Shown here: piece after piece, positions 18,031 to 27,037 of the stretch
How the letters are laid out: each line of letters starts with the position of its first letter
Position numbering within the stretch: position 1 is the stretch's first letter
Source: Sedimentisphaerales bacterium
Lineage (GTDB): Bacteria > Planctomycetota > Phycisphaerae > Sedimentisphaerales > Anaerobacaceae
Length of the DNA: 37,934 nt
Assembly: GCA_030611315.1 (NCBI GenBank)
Contig: JAUWPZ010000017.1
Location: 1-37,934, forward strand
Direction: 5' to 3'
Translations under genes and position numbers: made by a program
The notes under the pieces: model-generated
What the model saw: the letters and a program-made list of their open reading frames with translations, nothing else
The model's database searches: none
Told to the model about the DNA's origin: nothing

Positions 18031-19126
18031 AATCTTTCCTATAAATCAAGAAGGTTTCTCTTTCAATACAATCGGACAATCTACCGCGAACAGGTAAATT
18101 TTCAAGCCATTTTATCCGCCAACCAAAATTCTCAACACGCCTTGGCGGCGGCAAATGCTCAATGTTGGTTTTTACCTGTTGAGTCGCAGGAATCTTACAG
18201 CGTCAAACTAAGAGAAAGGCTGCTACGAAATTTATCGAGTGAAATAGCGGTTTTGTAAATTGCGCAAATTAACAGCAATGGAAGTTTGAAAAATTGGATT
18301 TTGGGGAAAATTGGGGATTTTCAGGATTTTTTTTGATTTTTTTGGGTCGATGTTCGTTTTTGAGCTAAAAATGGGGGTGGGTGCGTTAGATTGTATGGTT
18401 TGGGTAATATAGGCAAGAAAAAAGGCGTAAAAAATGAACATAAATTGACAGGAATTTACACTTTTTTGCATTTTTTTGCACAAAATGAACAAGAATTGCA
18501 ATAAATTGACCTGAAATTGACGTGTTTTGAATCTTAACATTTGTGTTAGGGTAGGGGGTTTAGGGTATAGGGTTTAGAAGAGAAGAGAAGATAGACATTT
18601 TTAACCGCAGAGGACGGATGACGAACGGGGGATTGAACTCCGCCGCCGGGCGGTTAACGTTTGCCTATTTCCGCCGTCGCCATCATTCTTCGCCAAGGCT
18701 ACGAAAGAACCGGCTGTGGCAGACAAGCAGAGAGCACAGAGGATCCGGCTTCGCCAGGGGCTACGCCGCGACAAGCAGGGTTTGGGGGATTTTGGTTGTG
18801 TGGGGAGCGGTTATTGATTATTTGACAGGGAAGGATGATTGAGAGAATTGGTGGATTAGAGAATTAGTGGATTGGGAGTGGGGCCAGCGATTATTTTCTC
18901 TTGACTGGCTTGGGAATGTGGGGTAAGATGAACGGCCGACCCGGAGTTGGGTTTCGACTGCGATGATTTTTTTATGGTTTTTGAATCGTATGCAAGACTT
19001 GGATGTTGACTTTGATGGTCAACTCAACTAAATTGTGAGAACAGGCGATGCAAACCTGAAGTTATTTGTTTTAGCAGATTCCGGGAAGTCTTTTCCGAGT
19101 AGATAGAAAACGGGTCAAGGAATTCC
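18031..19126. other. Repeat-rich noncoding spacer upstream of the NTase cassette
   Basis: About 1.1 kb without a credible gene. It contains copy B of the long dispersed repeat (18244-18612), GC-rich short repeats around 18613-18790 with a CTTCGCCAGGGGCTACGCCG hairpin-prone word near 18750, CAGAGAGCACAGAG, and a GGATTAGAGAATTAGTGGAT imperfect tandem at 18853-18872. The promoter of the nucleotidyltransferase gene should lie in the last 200 bases. It was not identified. Confidence 0.55.
18244..18612. repeat. Long dispersed noncoding repeat, copy B
   Basis: About 369 bases homologous to copy A (10247-10579), in the same orientation, beginning near TTGCGCAAATTAACA and ending at TTAACCGCAGAG. It differs by many substitutions and small indels, including an extra TTTTTTGCA unit near 18471-18480. 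The AATTGACA/AATTGACC-like words are spaced irregularly by 10-25 bases. Confidence 0.8.
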
Positions 19127-20161
19127 ATGCACGAGTATTTGGCCAAAGCAGCAAAATTGACAGGTGTAGAATTGCCTGCACTGGAGGAGGCGTCGAAAAC
19201 GTCAGATAAACTCCTAAAGAATTACAAGAAACGACTGTATGAGAAGCTCTCTAAGGACACTCCTGAGGATATGGATAAGACTGACATTGTCCTTCTCGGG
19301 TCTATTGCGAGGGGAGAAGCGTCCCCCAAGTCGGATTGTGACTATTATGTCCTGCAACATGGGGCTCCGGCGAACACTACTCGGCGGTTAACCATGGCGA
19401 TGGAGAGAGTACTAAAAGACCTCGAAGTGAGAAAACCAGGCGCCCAAGGCGTTTTTGGGGAAATCGTCGTGGCAGCAAACCTGTACGAGAGTATCGGATT
19501 GGAACTTGACTCAAATACAAACATGACGCGACGCGTTCTTCTCTTAAGCGAGTCAAAACCACTTACTGAAGGAGCGACCCATGAAACGGTATTTGATCAC
19601 ATCTTGAGTAGGTATTGCGCAGACTATACACCCCCCAACCGCTCGAAAGACAGCGAGGCAAGAGTCCCCCGGTATTTGTTGAACGACTTGGTCAGGTATT
19701 GGAGAACTATGGCAGTTGATTTCGGTACAAAACGGTGGCGCGATGGTGACTCAAATTTACGGCTCGCAAAACTGAGAATAACACGGAAGATTCTGTTTGC
19801 CGGTCCATTAGCAACAGTTCTTTTGACCGATCAGAAAATAAGAACTAACGACCAGCTGCAAGACTATCTCAAGGAGTCGCTGGCAGCACCACCATTGGCT
19901 CAACTTGCCAGGCACATTGACTTGCTGGAGGATGATTCAAGAGAAGCAATGGGAATTCTGTTGCAAAACTATGACCAATTCATCGGTATCCTTTCAGGAG
20001 AACAACGATCTGTACTCGAGGGGAAGGGAAGTGCTAAGAGCCGCGAAGAGTTGAAAAAGCAATGTCGGGTAATTGGTGATAAGATTCAATCCAGCTTAGA
20101 ACAGATATTCTATAATGACCGCCTGTTCAAAGATACTTTTCAAAAATACGCAGTGTTTTAA
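19127..20161 (+). CDS. Nucleotidyltransferase-fold protein
   Basis: This 344-residue protein has a polymerase-beta-type nucleotidyltransferase core: LGSIARGEASPKSDCDYYVL at about residues 57-76 gives the G-S motif, the R-G-E and the paired acidic D-x-D that bind metal and NTP. A later acidic residue in GLELD (about 131) could be the third metal ligand. The C-terminal half is helical (RYLLNDLVRYWRTM, then several amphipathic helices), as in DUF294-like and minimal NTases. Possible roles are transfer of a nucleotide to protein, RNA or a small molecule. It heads a three-gene unit with a small helical protein and a deoxyribosyltransferase-like protein, a context resembling toxin-antitoxin or anti-phage cassettes, which is inference. 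Confidence 0.8.
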   Translation: MHEYLAKAAKLTGVELPALEEASKTSDKLLKNYKKRLYEKLSKDTPEDMDKTDIVLLGSIARGEASPKSDCDYYVLQHGAPANTTRRLTMAMERVLKDLEVRKPGAQGVFGEIVVAANLYESIGLELDSNTNMTRRVLLLSESKPLTEGATHETVFDHILSRYCADYTPPNRSKDSEARVPRYLLNDLVRYWRTMAVDFGTKRWRDGDSNLRLAKLRITRKILFAGPLATVLLTDQKIRTNDQLQDYLKESLAAPPLAQLARHIDLLEDDSREAMGILLQNYDQFIGILSGEQRSVLEGKGSAKSREELKKQCRVIGDKIQSSLEQIFYNDRLFKDTFQKYAVF

Positions 20162-20178
20162 GAAGGAGATAATAGACA

Positions 20179-20520
20179 ATGACTCACTTAAAGGAATTTA
20201 CCGCATCTATGGAGAGAGCCTCACAATCAGACCCCATGATGCAAAGATGGCTATATGGAACAAAAGAACTGGAACGCCAATTATCAGAAAGACTGATTCG
20301 TCTCTGTAAATATCCAGACATGATTCCCAAAGAATTGCTGGCGAAATATACTGATGTTCTAGTGGAGGCTTTGGAGAATGAGCAGGTGGAAGGCACGTTT
20401 TTTGCTTCTTCAGAAGACCTCATGGAGAGTTTGATCGCGCTTGTGAAAACCTTAGAGAATTCTGAAGACCTACAGATGAATGAGAAGGGTAAGCGGATAC
20501 GTGAAACAATAGGTAAGTGA
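20179..20520 (+). CDS. Small helical protein of the NTase cassette
   Basis: This 113-residue, mostly alpha-helical, acidic protein is not recognised. It has no signal, membrane segment or metal-binding motif. AGAAGGAGA lies just upstream (20161-20169), overlapping the end of the NTase gene's stop, so it is co-translated with the NTase. Its size and position suggest a partner or inhibitor of the NTase, but this is only inferred from context. Confidence 0.7.
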   Translation: MTHLKEFTASMERASQSDPMMQRWLYGTKELERQLSERLIRLCKYPDMIPKELLAKYTDVLVEALENEQVEGTFFASSEDLMESLIALVKTLENSEDLQMNEKGKRIRETIGK

Positions 20521-20573
20521 TATCCCATTGACACATAAAGAGAAATTAGGTTTTAGATTCAGGTCGCTACAAA

Positions 20574-20945
20574 ATGAAGTTTTTTGTATCAGGTAAAGTT
20601 GGTGTTGAGAGGGATGTCAGATCAGTGATGAAGGCACTGCGAGCGGCGGGGCATGAAATCACTTTCGACTGGACGACAATTGAACATCTCAGGCCTTATG
20701 ATGAGAACGCCGCGGCTTCCCGAGAAGCTGCGGTTAAAGAAAGTTACGGTGTTAAGGATGCTGATGTGCTCATCGTTCTATCACATGAACGGGGGGTCGG
20801 AATGTACGTTGAACTTGGGATAGCAATTGGTTCTGGAGTACCCGTTCGCGTCGTGACAAATGTGGAAAGCCGGACAATGTTTTTCCATCATCCATTAGTC
20901 AAGAAGGTAGATAGCCTCGAACAGATTCTCAAGGAATTCAGCTAA
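20574..20945 (+). CDS. Nucleoside 2-deoxyribosyltransferase-like protein
   Basis: This 123-residue protein has the compact Rossmann-like fold of nucleoside 2-deoxyribosyltransferases. Its N-terminal strand-loop is KFFVSGKVGVERDVRSVM, followed by AGHEITFDWT; ADVLIVLSHERGVGMYVELGIAIGSG contains the conserved Glu (in GMYVELG) where the family's nucleophile sits. Family members cleave or transfer N-glycosidic bonds of nucleosides, and related domains occur as NAD- or nucleotide-degrading effectors. A weak ribosome binding site precedes the ATG. It follows the small helical gene by 53 bases. Its chemistry here is not established; a nucleotide-hydrolysing role alongside the NTase is plausible. Confidence 0.8.
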   Translation: MKFFVSGKVGVERDVRSVMKALRAAGHEITFDWTTIEHLRPYDENAAASREAAVKESYGVKDADVLIVLSHERGVGMYVELGIAIGSGVPVRVVTNVESRTMFFHHPLVKKVDSLEQILKEFS

Positions 20946-20996
20946 ATCATCACAGGCCAACATAATCCCATACAATACTTTTTGTTGCTAATGTAG

Positions 20997-21521
20997 TCAA
21001 CCAGGGTTGCCCCCGATCGCTTCAATATCTGCAAACGGTTCTCGTATTTTTACCCACAGGCCTCTTTTACGCTTTGCCACAATCGCAGCAATTAGAATAG
21101 GGGCATTATATCTCGTCCCTGTAAGCCCTTCAAAACGACGAGCCACTTCTCGCATTAGATTGGGATCAAATAGGAACTCGTCAGACGGCATGTCAAGATC
21201 AAGGTAGATTTGCTTGAGTGTCTCAAGTTGTGCGGAAGTTAGCAAATTCAGAACCGATTTAAATTTCTTAGCTTTTGGCCCAAGACGCGGCCAATCCTTC
21301 GCCTTCCGTCGATTGATCATATACCGAAGTAACTTGTCCTGGTCAAAGTCACGACTTGTGATCTGATTGAACACATCTGTCAGTTTTCTCAAAATACCTG
21401 GAGATCGCTTCAGTTGGTCGGTGGCTACAGCAGACTCCAGATAAAGCGCCTCTAGCACCGGTTTTTCCTCACAATTCAAGAGATCTTTGATTGGTTGTTT
21501 ACGATTCCTTGCGTTCTTCAC
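20997..21521 (-). CDS. Uncharacterised protein downstream of the XRE/ImmA regulator
   Basis: This protein is about 174 residues from a GTG at 21521. The frame extends upstream to an ATG at 21605, but AAGGAGA sits five bases before the GTG, which also lies 14 bases after the stop of the XRE/ImmA gene, so the GTG is the better start. The sequence is helical and basic, with no signal, membrane segment or known motif; VARRFEGLTGTRYNAPILIAAIVAKRKRGLW is its most conserved-looking part (I do not recognise it). Being translated directly after an XRE-ImmA/IrrE gene, it may be the regulated toxin or a target of the metallopeptidase domain. That is inference. Confidence 0.7.
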   Translation of the reverse strand: MKNARNRKQPIKDLLNCEEKPVLEALYLESAVATDQLKRSPGILRKLTDVFNQITSRDFDQDKLLRYMINRRKAKDWPRLGPKAKKFKSVLNLLTSAQLETLKQIYLDLDMPSDEFLFDPNLMREVARRFEGLTGTRYNAPILIAAIVAKRKRGLWVKIREPFADIEAIGGNPG

Positions 21522-21526
21522 TATAG

Positions 21527-21533
21527 TCTCCTT
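21527..21533 (-). promoter_or_regulatory. Ribosome binding site deciding the GTG start at 21521
   Basis: On the minus strand AAGGAGA is five bases from a GTG at 21521-21519. It favours this start over the in-frame ATG at 21605, which lies inside the upstream XRE/ImmA gene. Confidence 0.75.
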
Positions 21534-21534
21534 A

Positions 21535-22665
21535 TTAATTATTCCTAAATTTTCTATTATAAGCTTCAAAATCAAGGACCCGGGGCTTTTGCTCACGGCC
21601 CCCAATAGCCCTAAAAATTCTTTCTTCTACAATAGATTCATCTGTGCCTGCAAGTTGCGCGATTGTAGCGAAGGCGATCTTGCCATCACTTACAGCGGCG
21701 TCTAATAGAGCCTCCATGCGCAAGGGCCTATCTGCTGCAACGTGACCGGGCTCATTCTTGCGGAATCCGAGACGGCCGAAATCGCGCCAAAGCCGCTTAT
21801 ATAAATTTGGAGGTATCAAATCGCTTTTCCTTGCACGATAGATCATTGCGGCTAACGAAATTCCAAAACGCTCTTTGTATTGGACTAGTTGAACCATGCT
21901 TTTTAGTCTCATCACTATTTCTAGTTGTGTCTCGGGTAGCAGCATATGCGAAGCAAATTCGAAAGCACGCTTTTCCACATCCTCAGAAAGAAGTCCCGGT
22001 CCGTTAATGCAATCACGATAGAGGTGATGTGCCAGCTCGTGTAAAGCTGTCAGCCGGATCCGGTCATTTGGTAATGATTCATTCAATACCACTATTCGTG
22101 AATTACCCATCAATCCCGCGCACGCATCTATTCGAGCACTCGTTCCTATCTCAATCACATATATACCAAAATGTTCCATAATTCTAATAGCACTTGTGAC
22201 TGGGTAATCATGAATCTTGTACATACTCCTGATTTTCTCAGCAAGCTGTCTCCCCGAAGTATCATTTTTCACCTTGAAGTTGGGATGTCTGTTCTCCAAT
22301 TTGCACTTTAGAATACCTTCGATGTAGAAGTACGCGTCGAGCCATGCTTGAGCGCGCAGCTTGAAATCTTTTTTCTCATGTACGCTAACCGACTTAAGAG
22401 CTCGATATCTAATACCCTGTAGGAGCAACCCAGTCCCAAGAAGCCAATCTAACTCTCGCTTGTATATCCCTGCCAGCAATCCTAATATTTTCTCCGATGG
22501 TTGTGTTAATCCTCTCTCATAATTTCCGATTGTGGCATGCGAAACTTTTATACCTTGGCGCCTGAGTCTTTCCTCAACGTCGCGGGTTGATAATCTGGCC
22601 GCCTCACGTGCCATACGCAGGCGTCCGACTATTGCGCCGTCACGTTCGTTTGGTATTCGAGCCAT
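21535..22665 (-). CDS. XRE-family regulator with ImmA/IrrE metallopeptidase domain
   Basis: This 376-residue protein combines an N-terminal helix-turn-helix of the XRE/Cro type (about residues 11-72; VSHATIGNYERGLTQPSE is the recognition region) with an ImmA/IrrE zinc metallopeptidase domain in its middle: LHELAHHLYRD gives HExxH near residue 210 and the later EKRAFEFASHMLLPE gives the third ligand. This is the architecture of ImmA/ImmR- and HipB-like regulators that control mobile elements or toxin-antitoxin modules. The remaining 100 residues are helical. GAAAGG lies before the ATG. The gene is probably autoregulated through the repeated TTTTCC/GGAAA half-sites just upstream and is co-transcribed with the partner gene at 20997-21521. 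Confidence 0.9.
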   Translation of the reverse strand: MARIPNERDGAIVGRLRMAREAARLSTRDVEERLRRQGIKVSHATIGNYERGLTQPSEKILGLLAGIYKRELDWLLGTGLLLQGIRYRALKSVSVHEKKDFKLRAQAWLDAYFYIEGILKCKLENRHPNFKVKNDTSGRQLAEKIRSMYKIHDYPVTSAIRIMEHFGIYVIEIGTSARIDACAGLMGNSRIVVLNESLPNDRIRLTALHELAHHLYRDCINGPGLLSEDVEKRAFEFASHMLLPETQLEIVMRLKSMVQLVQYKERFGISLAAMIYRARKSDLIPPNLYKRLWRDFGRLGFRKNEPGHVAADRPLRMEALLDAAVSDGKIAFATIAQLAGTDESIVEERIFRAIGGREQKPRVLDFEAYNRKFRNN

Positions 22666-22702
22666 TTTATCGCCTTTCTAAAAAGCTGTTAAATATTATG
22701 TA

Positions 22703-22740
22703 TTTTCCAAATTCTATATGGAAAGTCAATATTATTTTCC
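22703..22740. promoter_or_regulatory. Candidate operator with TTTTCC/GGAAA half-sites
   Basis: Upstream of the XRE/ImmA gene, TTTTCC (22703-22708), GGAAA (22720-22724) and TTTTCC (22735-22740) form overlapping inverted repeats about 16-17 bases apart in an AT-rich region. Spacing of about one and a half helical turns would fit an XRE-family dimer. This is by eye and untested. Confidence 0.45.
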
Positions 22741-23079
22741 ATATTATTTACAAAACAAGCTTAAGTTCTTTATTGCAAAGGTATTACGGAAGTAAAAAAA
22801 ATCAAGAAATTTCTGTTTTCCACTTCCAGTTGTTTCTTTCAGCTAAAATTCTAAGACAGAAGGCAAAAGTAAAAAGGACAAAAAATTCCCCCAGCACTGC
22901 CTTATAGGCAGGTAAGATCATGGGGTAGGGGCCCCATTAGAAACCAGAAGATATGTTTCTAACCGGGTAAACGGAGGGCAGAGGACGGAGGGACAAAGGG
23001 GCGAAGGGGGATTTTCGAGCCTTCGGCAAGCCCCTTAGGGGCAAGCTCAGGGCAGGCGTGGCGGCTAAACAGATTGTCC
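22741..23079. other. Decayed noncoding region with short repeats
   Basis: About 340 bases. It includes an A/T-rich start; near 22920-22936 a GGGGCCCCAT palindrome; a hairpin at 22937-22962; CGGAGGG/CAGAGG/GGGACAAAGGGGC purine-rich short repeats (22971-23010); and a GCCCCTTAGGGGC hairpin near 23031-23043. No gene is seen. Confidence 0.45.
22937..22962. repeat. Short hairpin repeat (TTAGAAAC...GTTTCTAA)
   Basis: The perfect 8-bp arms TTAGAAAC (22937-22944) and GTTTCTAA (22955-22962) enclose a 10-base loop. Read leftward, it is the kind of element that adds a spurious YPVRNISSG-like tail to ORFs; such tails recur in many environmental genomes (general knowledge, not checked). Here it lies at the end of the broken response regulator. 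Confidence 0.6.
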
Positions 23080-23251
23080 GTTGACGGGACCCAGTATGAC
23101 GTAATCCGGGTTTTTCGGTTTTTGCCCTCTCGAGCCCTTCATGACCGTCGCCGGCAGTGATGACTTCATAACGATGATACTCAAGATACATTTTGACCAC
23201 CTTGACAATATCTTCTTCGTCATCAACAATAAGTATCCTCTTTAAGCTCAT
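23060..23251 (-). pseudogene. Frameshifted, truncated response-regulator receiver fragment
   Basis: A leftward ATG at 23251 with a GGGGGG stretch upstream opens a receiver domain: KRILIVDDEEDIVKVV with the acidic pocket, then YEVITAGDGHEGL. After about 47 residues the frame is lost. Removing one base at EKPG restores a receiver-like continuation (KPDYVILGPVNG), although the phospho-acceptor position is then Gly instead of Asp. A stop follows soon after, and the rest of the domain is replaced by repeat DNA. So this is a decayed receiver, not a functional gene. It lies upstream of, and divergent to, the chemosensory cluster, which contains several intact relatives. Confidence 0.75.
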
Positions 23252-23958
23252 AAAGCCCCCCAGAGTGTTTAATATACCCCCAAGACTTTCACAACACTGC
23301 CAATCCCCCTATTTAAAATATAACCCGCCGTCCAGAGTCATCAAACGAGCAATGAACATCGGACGAAGTCAGTTCACCAAGCCCCACCACATTGGCGTTT
23401 CGCCTGCACGCGGTTGTTCAGGACTATGTTTCTGTCGAACTGATTGGCAGTTTCCAAATTAACCCCCATTACAAATCCCCTTTGATACTACCGAACTCGT
23501 CTGTGCTTTGGGCGATTCTTTAACTCAAGAGCACGTCCTGTTGTCTCTATTCTGCCGTCAAGCTCTTAGAGTGGGTTTAGTTGAATCAATTGGGATAAGG
23601 CAAAATGCTTCCCGCATTCTGTTATCGGACAGCGCCGACGAGGGCGAGACCTCTATGAACCGGAGTGCCTCAAGGTTTTTTTCCGGTTGCAGGGATTTTT
23701 CCAGATGCAGCATTTTTTTTTAATGCCGCAGTATCGGTTATCCGACAGAAAAGATGAACAAGCATAATGGGGACTGTTCAAAGCTTTCATGGGGGCCTCT
23801 GATGGGGCCACAACGACAGCCGAACCACTGATAGACGAGAAACTATGGGGGTTTACAGAAACAACCGCGAATAGTGTATGGCGGATAGATACCCTTCCGG
23901 CGGTACGCACCGGCAGCTCGTGATTTTGGCAGACGTGGACAGATTACTATAGCGAACG
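23252..23958. other. Intergenic region upstream of the chemosensory cluster
   Basis: About 700 bases without a convincing gene. Short open stretches exist in both strands, none resembling a known protein. The promoter of the che cluster should lie in the last few hundred bases; I could not identify a sigma-70, sigma-54 or sigma-28 site with confidence. Confidence 0.45.
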
Positions 23959-24792
23959 ATGGAAGATGATAAGGAATATAGGTTCCTTCTGGACAAGATA
24001 ATGCGGAACGTAAATATAGATTTTCGCGAGTATCGGCCGCAAGTTCTAAAGAGGAGAGTCCGGCACAGGCTCCACGCCGCCGGATGCAAAAACTACTGGG
24101 ATTACATTGCGTTACTTAACAATGACCTTCGCGAGTATGATAGGCTGATAGAGACCCTCACCATAAAGGAGAGCTACTTTTTTCGCGATACAGAGGTCTT
24201 TAAGCTGTTGGAAGACGGAATTATACCTGAGATCGTCTCGCAAAAGCAAGCCGAGGGGGTGAAAAAGATTCGCGCCTGGTCTTGTGGAACAGCCCATGGC
24301 CAGGAGGCCTTTAGCATGGGCATACTGTTCCGCGAGGTCCTGGGTAACAAAATAAAGGATTTCGACATAAAGATATTAGCTACCGATATCGATAAAGATG
24401 CCTTGGAAAAAGCACCATGGGGTTCCTACGATGGAAGGGCCTTGCGCAAGATGAGCCCCCATCTGTTGTTTAAATACTTCACCCGGGTCAGGAATAGATA
24501 TGTGGTCAGTGACCGTGTGAGGGTCTTGGTGAGCTTCCGGCACCACGATATAGTCTCAGGCATCCCAAAGAGGAGCATGGACTTAGTGCTGTGCAGAAAT
24601 CTTCTGATATATTTTCAAAAGGAGCTTCAGGAGAAAGTCCTCCGCAACCTGCATGCCGCCCTAAGCCCCGGCGGGTTTCTCGTCCTGGGAAAGACGGAGA
24701 ACCTTACAGATCAAATGAGGGGCTGTTTTGAAGTGGTGGATTTGATCGAGAGGCTCTATAGAAAACAATCATCTCTCAGCGTGAGAGCTTAA
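23959..24792 (+). CDS. cheR: Chemotaxis protein methyltransferase CheR
   Basis: This 277-residue protein is a full CheR, the SAM-dependent enzyme that methylates glutamates on chemoreceptors during adaptation. Residues 1-75 form the helical N-terminal domain ([18 protein letters not shown]) and the family signature ESYFFRD is near 71. The SAM motif is [13 protein letters not shown] (about 104-116), where most CheR proteins have CSTGEEPYS; the acidic residue is kept but the motif has an extra His. Later come the DIDK and [12 protein letters not shown] motifs. No TPR or pentapeptide-binding extension is present. It is the first gene of the rightward cluster, with the receptor gene 25 bases downstream. 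Confidence 0.93.
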   Translation: MEDDKEYRFLLDKIMRNVNIDFREYRPQVLKRRVRHRLHAAGCKNYWDYIALLNNDLREYDRLIETLTIKESYFFRDTEVFKLLEDGIIPEIVSQKQAEGVKKIRAWSCGTAHGQEAFSMGILFREVLGNKIKDFDIKILATDIDKDALEKAPWGSYDGRALRKMSPHLLFKYFTRVRNRYVVSDRVRVLVSFRHHDIVSGIPKRSMDLVLCRNLLIYFQKELQEKVLRNLHAALSPGGFLVLGKTENLTDQMRGCFEVVDLIERLYRKQSSLSVRA

Positions 24793-24817
24793 AACAAAAA
24801 GAGAAAAGAGAAGTAAA

Positions 24818-27037
24818 ATGAAAATGACAATTGGAAAAAAGTTGGGTTTTGGTTTTGGGATTGTGCTTTTGATCTTTGCAATCTCCGGACTGGTCAGTGT
24901 TATCCTGCTCAGAGATATTGACAACCACCTGGATGACGTAATTAATGTACAGGAGCCTATAAGCGCGGCGGCCTATGAGATGGAGATCAATTTGATTGGC
25001 ACAGGATTCGGCCTCTTGGGCTATCTGGAGGACCGTAACCCGACACACATAGACCGCATTAAAGGCGATGTAGATAATTTTGCAAAATATCAAAAAGAGT
25101 ACAGCAACCTGGAACAGACAGAGAAAGCCAAAGAGTTGGGCCTTAAGCTTAATAAGGAATACGATAACTTCAAAACCTTAGCCTATAAGCTTATCGGGCT
25201 CGATGATGACCAGGACAAGAAGATAGTTACCTTATTTAAAAACCATGAGGAGATGGACAATCTTCTGGATGACAAGATTCAGGTTTCCATCGAACCTAAT
25301 GAACCTCAAGCCTATGAAAAGATGCAGGCTGCCATGGAGATGGAAATCAATGTCAATAGAATTGCCAAGGGCCTGGGGAAATACTTGATAGCCCACGAGG
25401 CAAAATATGAGGAGCGTGTTTTGAAGGATGAAGCTGATTTCAGACGTTTTACAGAAGTATATAAAGGCCTTAGTCTCACGCCCGAGGAGAAACAATGGTC
25501 ATTAGAGATGAGCCGCCTTTTTGAGGATAGCGCAAAGCTTTCCCAGGAGATTATCAAATTAGATAAAGAGATAGGAGCAGGCCGGGATGAATTTGTCACA
25601 ATTCAAAGAGATATGGGTGTTCTATTGGATGATGAAATCCAGGCTCGCGCCGACACAGATCTCAAGGCCGCAGATGAAGAAGCCAGCAAATCGATCAGCA
25701 TTGCCACTACCATGATTCTGTTCTTACTACTGGGTGGAATCATTATCGGGGGTACTGCCGCCGTTTTCATTACTCGAGGCGTAACCAATCCTGTTCGCAA
25801 GCTGGTGGATGTCTCAGGTATTGTTGCCAAAGGCGACCTCACCCCTGAGATGGAGGTTAAAAGCAAAGATGAGATAGGGCAGCTCGCCGGTTCGTTCAAG
25901 AAGATGGTTGGCAGTTTGCGAGAGATAGTTGGGCGGGTTATGAATACTTCAACAGGAGTTTCTGCCTCGAGCCAACAGCTCTCCTCGGCCGCCCAGCAGT
26001 CCAACGCCACTATGCAGGAGGTATCCTCTGCCATTGGCCAGCTTGCCAAGGGGGCCCTGACACAGGCGCAGAGGGTAGAGGAGACCACTAGGGTAATGGA
26101 ACAGCTCAACGCCTCAATCTCCCAGGGAGCCAAATCCGCCCAGGATGCGGCCTCCGCTTCATCCCAGGCCAGCGAGTCCGCACAGAAGGGGGCAGAGACG
26201 GTAAAGACGGCCATCGAGACCATGGATAAGATTGAGAACTCTACCACTGCTACTTCCCAGGCGGTAACGAAATTGGGCGAGCGCTCTGAGCAAATGTCTC
26301 GAATCGTGGATGTGATAACCAATGTCGCCGACCAAACCAACCTCTTAGCTCTGAACGCAGCCATTGAGGCAGCCAGGGCAGGTGAGGCGGGCAGAGGCTT
26401 TGCAGTGGTCGCTGAGGAGGTGCGCAAGCTCGCGGAGAATTCATCCAGCTCTGCTGCCGAGATAGGTCAGCTCATCAAAGAGACCATCAGCGAGACCGAA
26501 GCTGCAGTAAAGAATATGGAGGCAAGTACAAAAGAGGTCGCATCGGGAAAGGATATGATTGCCAACGCAGGGGATATCCTGGAAGAGATCCAGCAGGCCA
26601 GTCAGAACGTCTCTACAATGCTCCAGCAAATCTCGGCTGCCTCTCAGCAGATGGCCTCAGGCGCCAAGCAGGTGGTCAGATCGGTAGAGGATGTAGCTAC
26701 TATAGCTGAGCAGGCATCCAGCTCCACCCAGCAGGCCAGCGCCTCTACTCAACAAATGCTGGCCACTATGCAGGAGATGGCCTCCTCTGCCCAATCGCTT
26801 GCCGAGATGGGGATAGAGCTAAATGGCATGGTGTCGGAGTTCAAGACTGGTGAAGAAGCAACAGTAGTAACGCCTAAATCTCGAGTTCCAAGGCCTCGAC
26901 CGGCCAAACCGATGGCCAAGAGGCTTGCTGAAGCCAGAAAGAGAATGGAGAAAATGGCGCAGTCAGAGCCGCCTGGAGCCCAGGAAGAGGTCGCGGTTGG
27001 TTCGGGTTATTCAGAAGTGAGGCACAACAATGACTGA
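24818..27037 (+). CDS. Methyl-accepting chemotaxis protein with duplicated sensor domain
   Basis: This 739-residue receptor has TM1 at about 10-31, a helical periplasmic sensor 32-290, TM2 at about 293-316, a HAMP domain about 317-370 ([20 protein letters not shown]), and a long cytoplasmic coiled coil with the highly conserved hairpin tip [20 protein letters not shown]. About 155 residues follow the tip before the tail, close to 22 heptads, which fits a 44H-type receptor (my estimate). The sensor consists of two similar halves, residues about 51-155 and 171-275, offset by exactly 120 residues (both start with EMEIN and end with LLDDxIQ). A basic tail follows. The ligand is unknown. Its stop overlaps cheW by eight bases, tying it to this pathway. 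Confidence 0.93.
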   Translation: MKMTIGKKLGFGFGIVLLIFAISGLVSVILLRDIDNHLDDVINVQEPISAAAYEMEINLIGTGFGLLGYLEDRNPTHIDRIKGDVDNFAKYQKEYSNLEQTEKAKELGLKLNKEYDNFKTLAYKLIGLDDDQDKKIVTLFKNHEEMDNLLDDKIQVSIEPNEPQAYEKMQAAMEMEINVNRIAKGLGKYLIAHEAKYEERVLKDEADFRRFTEVYKGLSLTPEEKQWSLEMSRLFEDSAKLSQEIIKLDKEIGAGRDEFVTIQRDMGVLLDDEIQARADTDLKAADEEASKSISIATTMILFLLLGGIIIGGTAAVFITRGVTNPVRKLVDVSGIVAKGDLTPEMEVKSKDEIGQLAGSFKKMVGSLREIVGRVMNTSTGVSASSQQLSSAAQQSNATMQEVSSAIGQLAKGALTQAQRVEETTRVMEQLNASISQGAKSAQDAASASSQASESAQKGAETVKTAIETMDKIENSTTATSQAVTKLGERSEQMSRIVDVITNVADQTNLLALNAAIEAARAGEAGRGFAVVAEEVRKLAENSSSSAAEIGQLIKETISETEAAVKNMEASTKEVASGKDMIANAGDILEEIQQASQNVSTMLQQISAASQQMASGAKQVVRSVEDVATIAEQASSSTQQASASTQQMLATMQEMASSAQSLAEMGIELNGMVSEFKTGEEATVVTPKSRVPRPRPAKPMAKRLAEARKRMEKMAQSEPPGAQEEVAVGSGYSEVRHNND

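Noticed and set aside
18232-18540. A 102-codon leftward ORF
   Set aside because: It lies in copy B of the long repeat, and the matching frame in copy A is broken by several stops.
10247-18612. Composite transposon bounded by the two long repeats
   Set aside because: The interval includes housekeeping-like genes and no transposase, and the repeats do not have insertion-sequence ends. A shared dispersed repeat family is simpler.
18618-18842. A 74-codon rightward ORF
   Set aside because: It is made of short GC-rich and CAGAG repeats and resembles no protein.
23789-23923. A 44-codon rightward open stretch with somewhat protein-like composition
   Set aside because: It is short, has no ribosome binding site and matches nothing known; possibly a gene remnant, but unsupported.
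25603-26427. Leftward ORF of 274 codons opposite the chemoreceptor
   Set aside because: It is an antisense shadow of the conserved signalling domain; its composition is low-complexity Ser/Ala.
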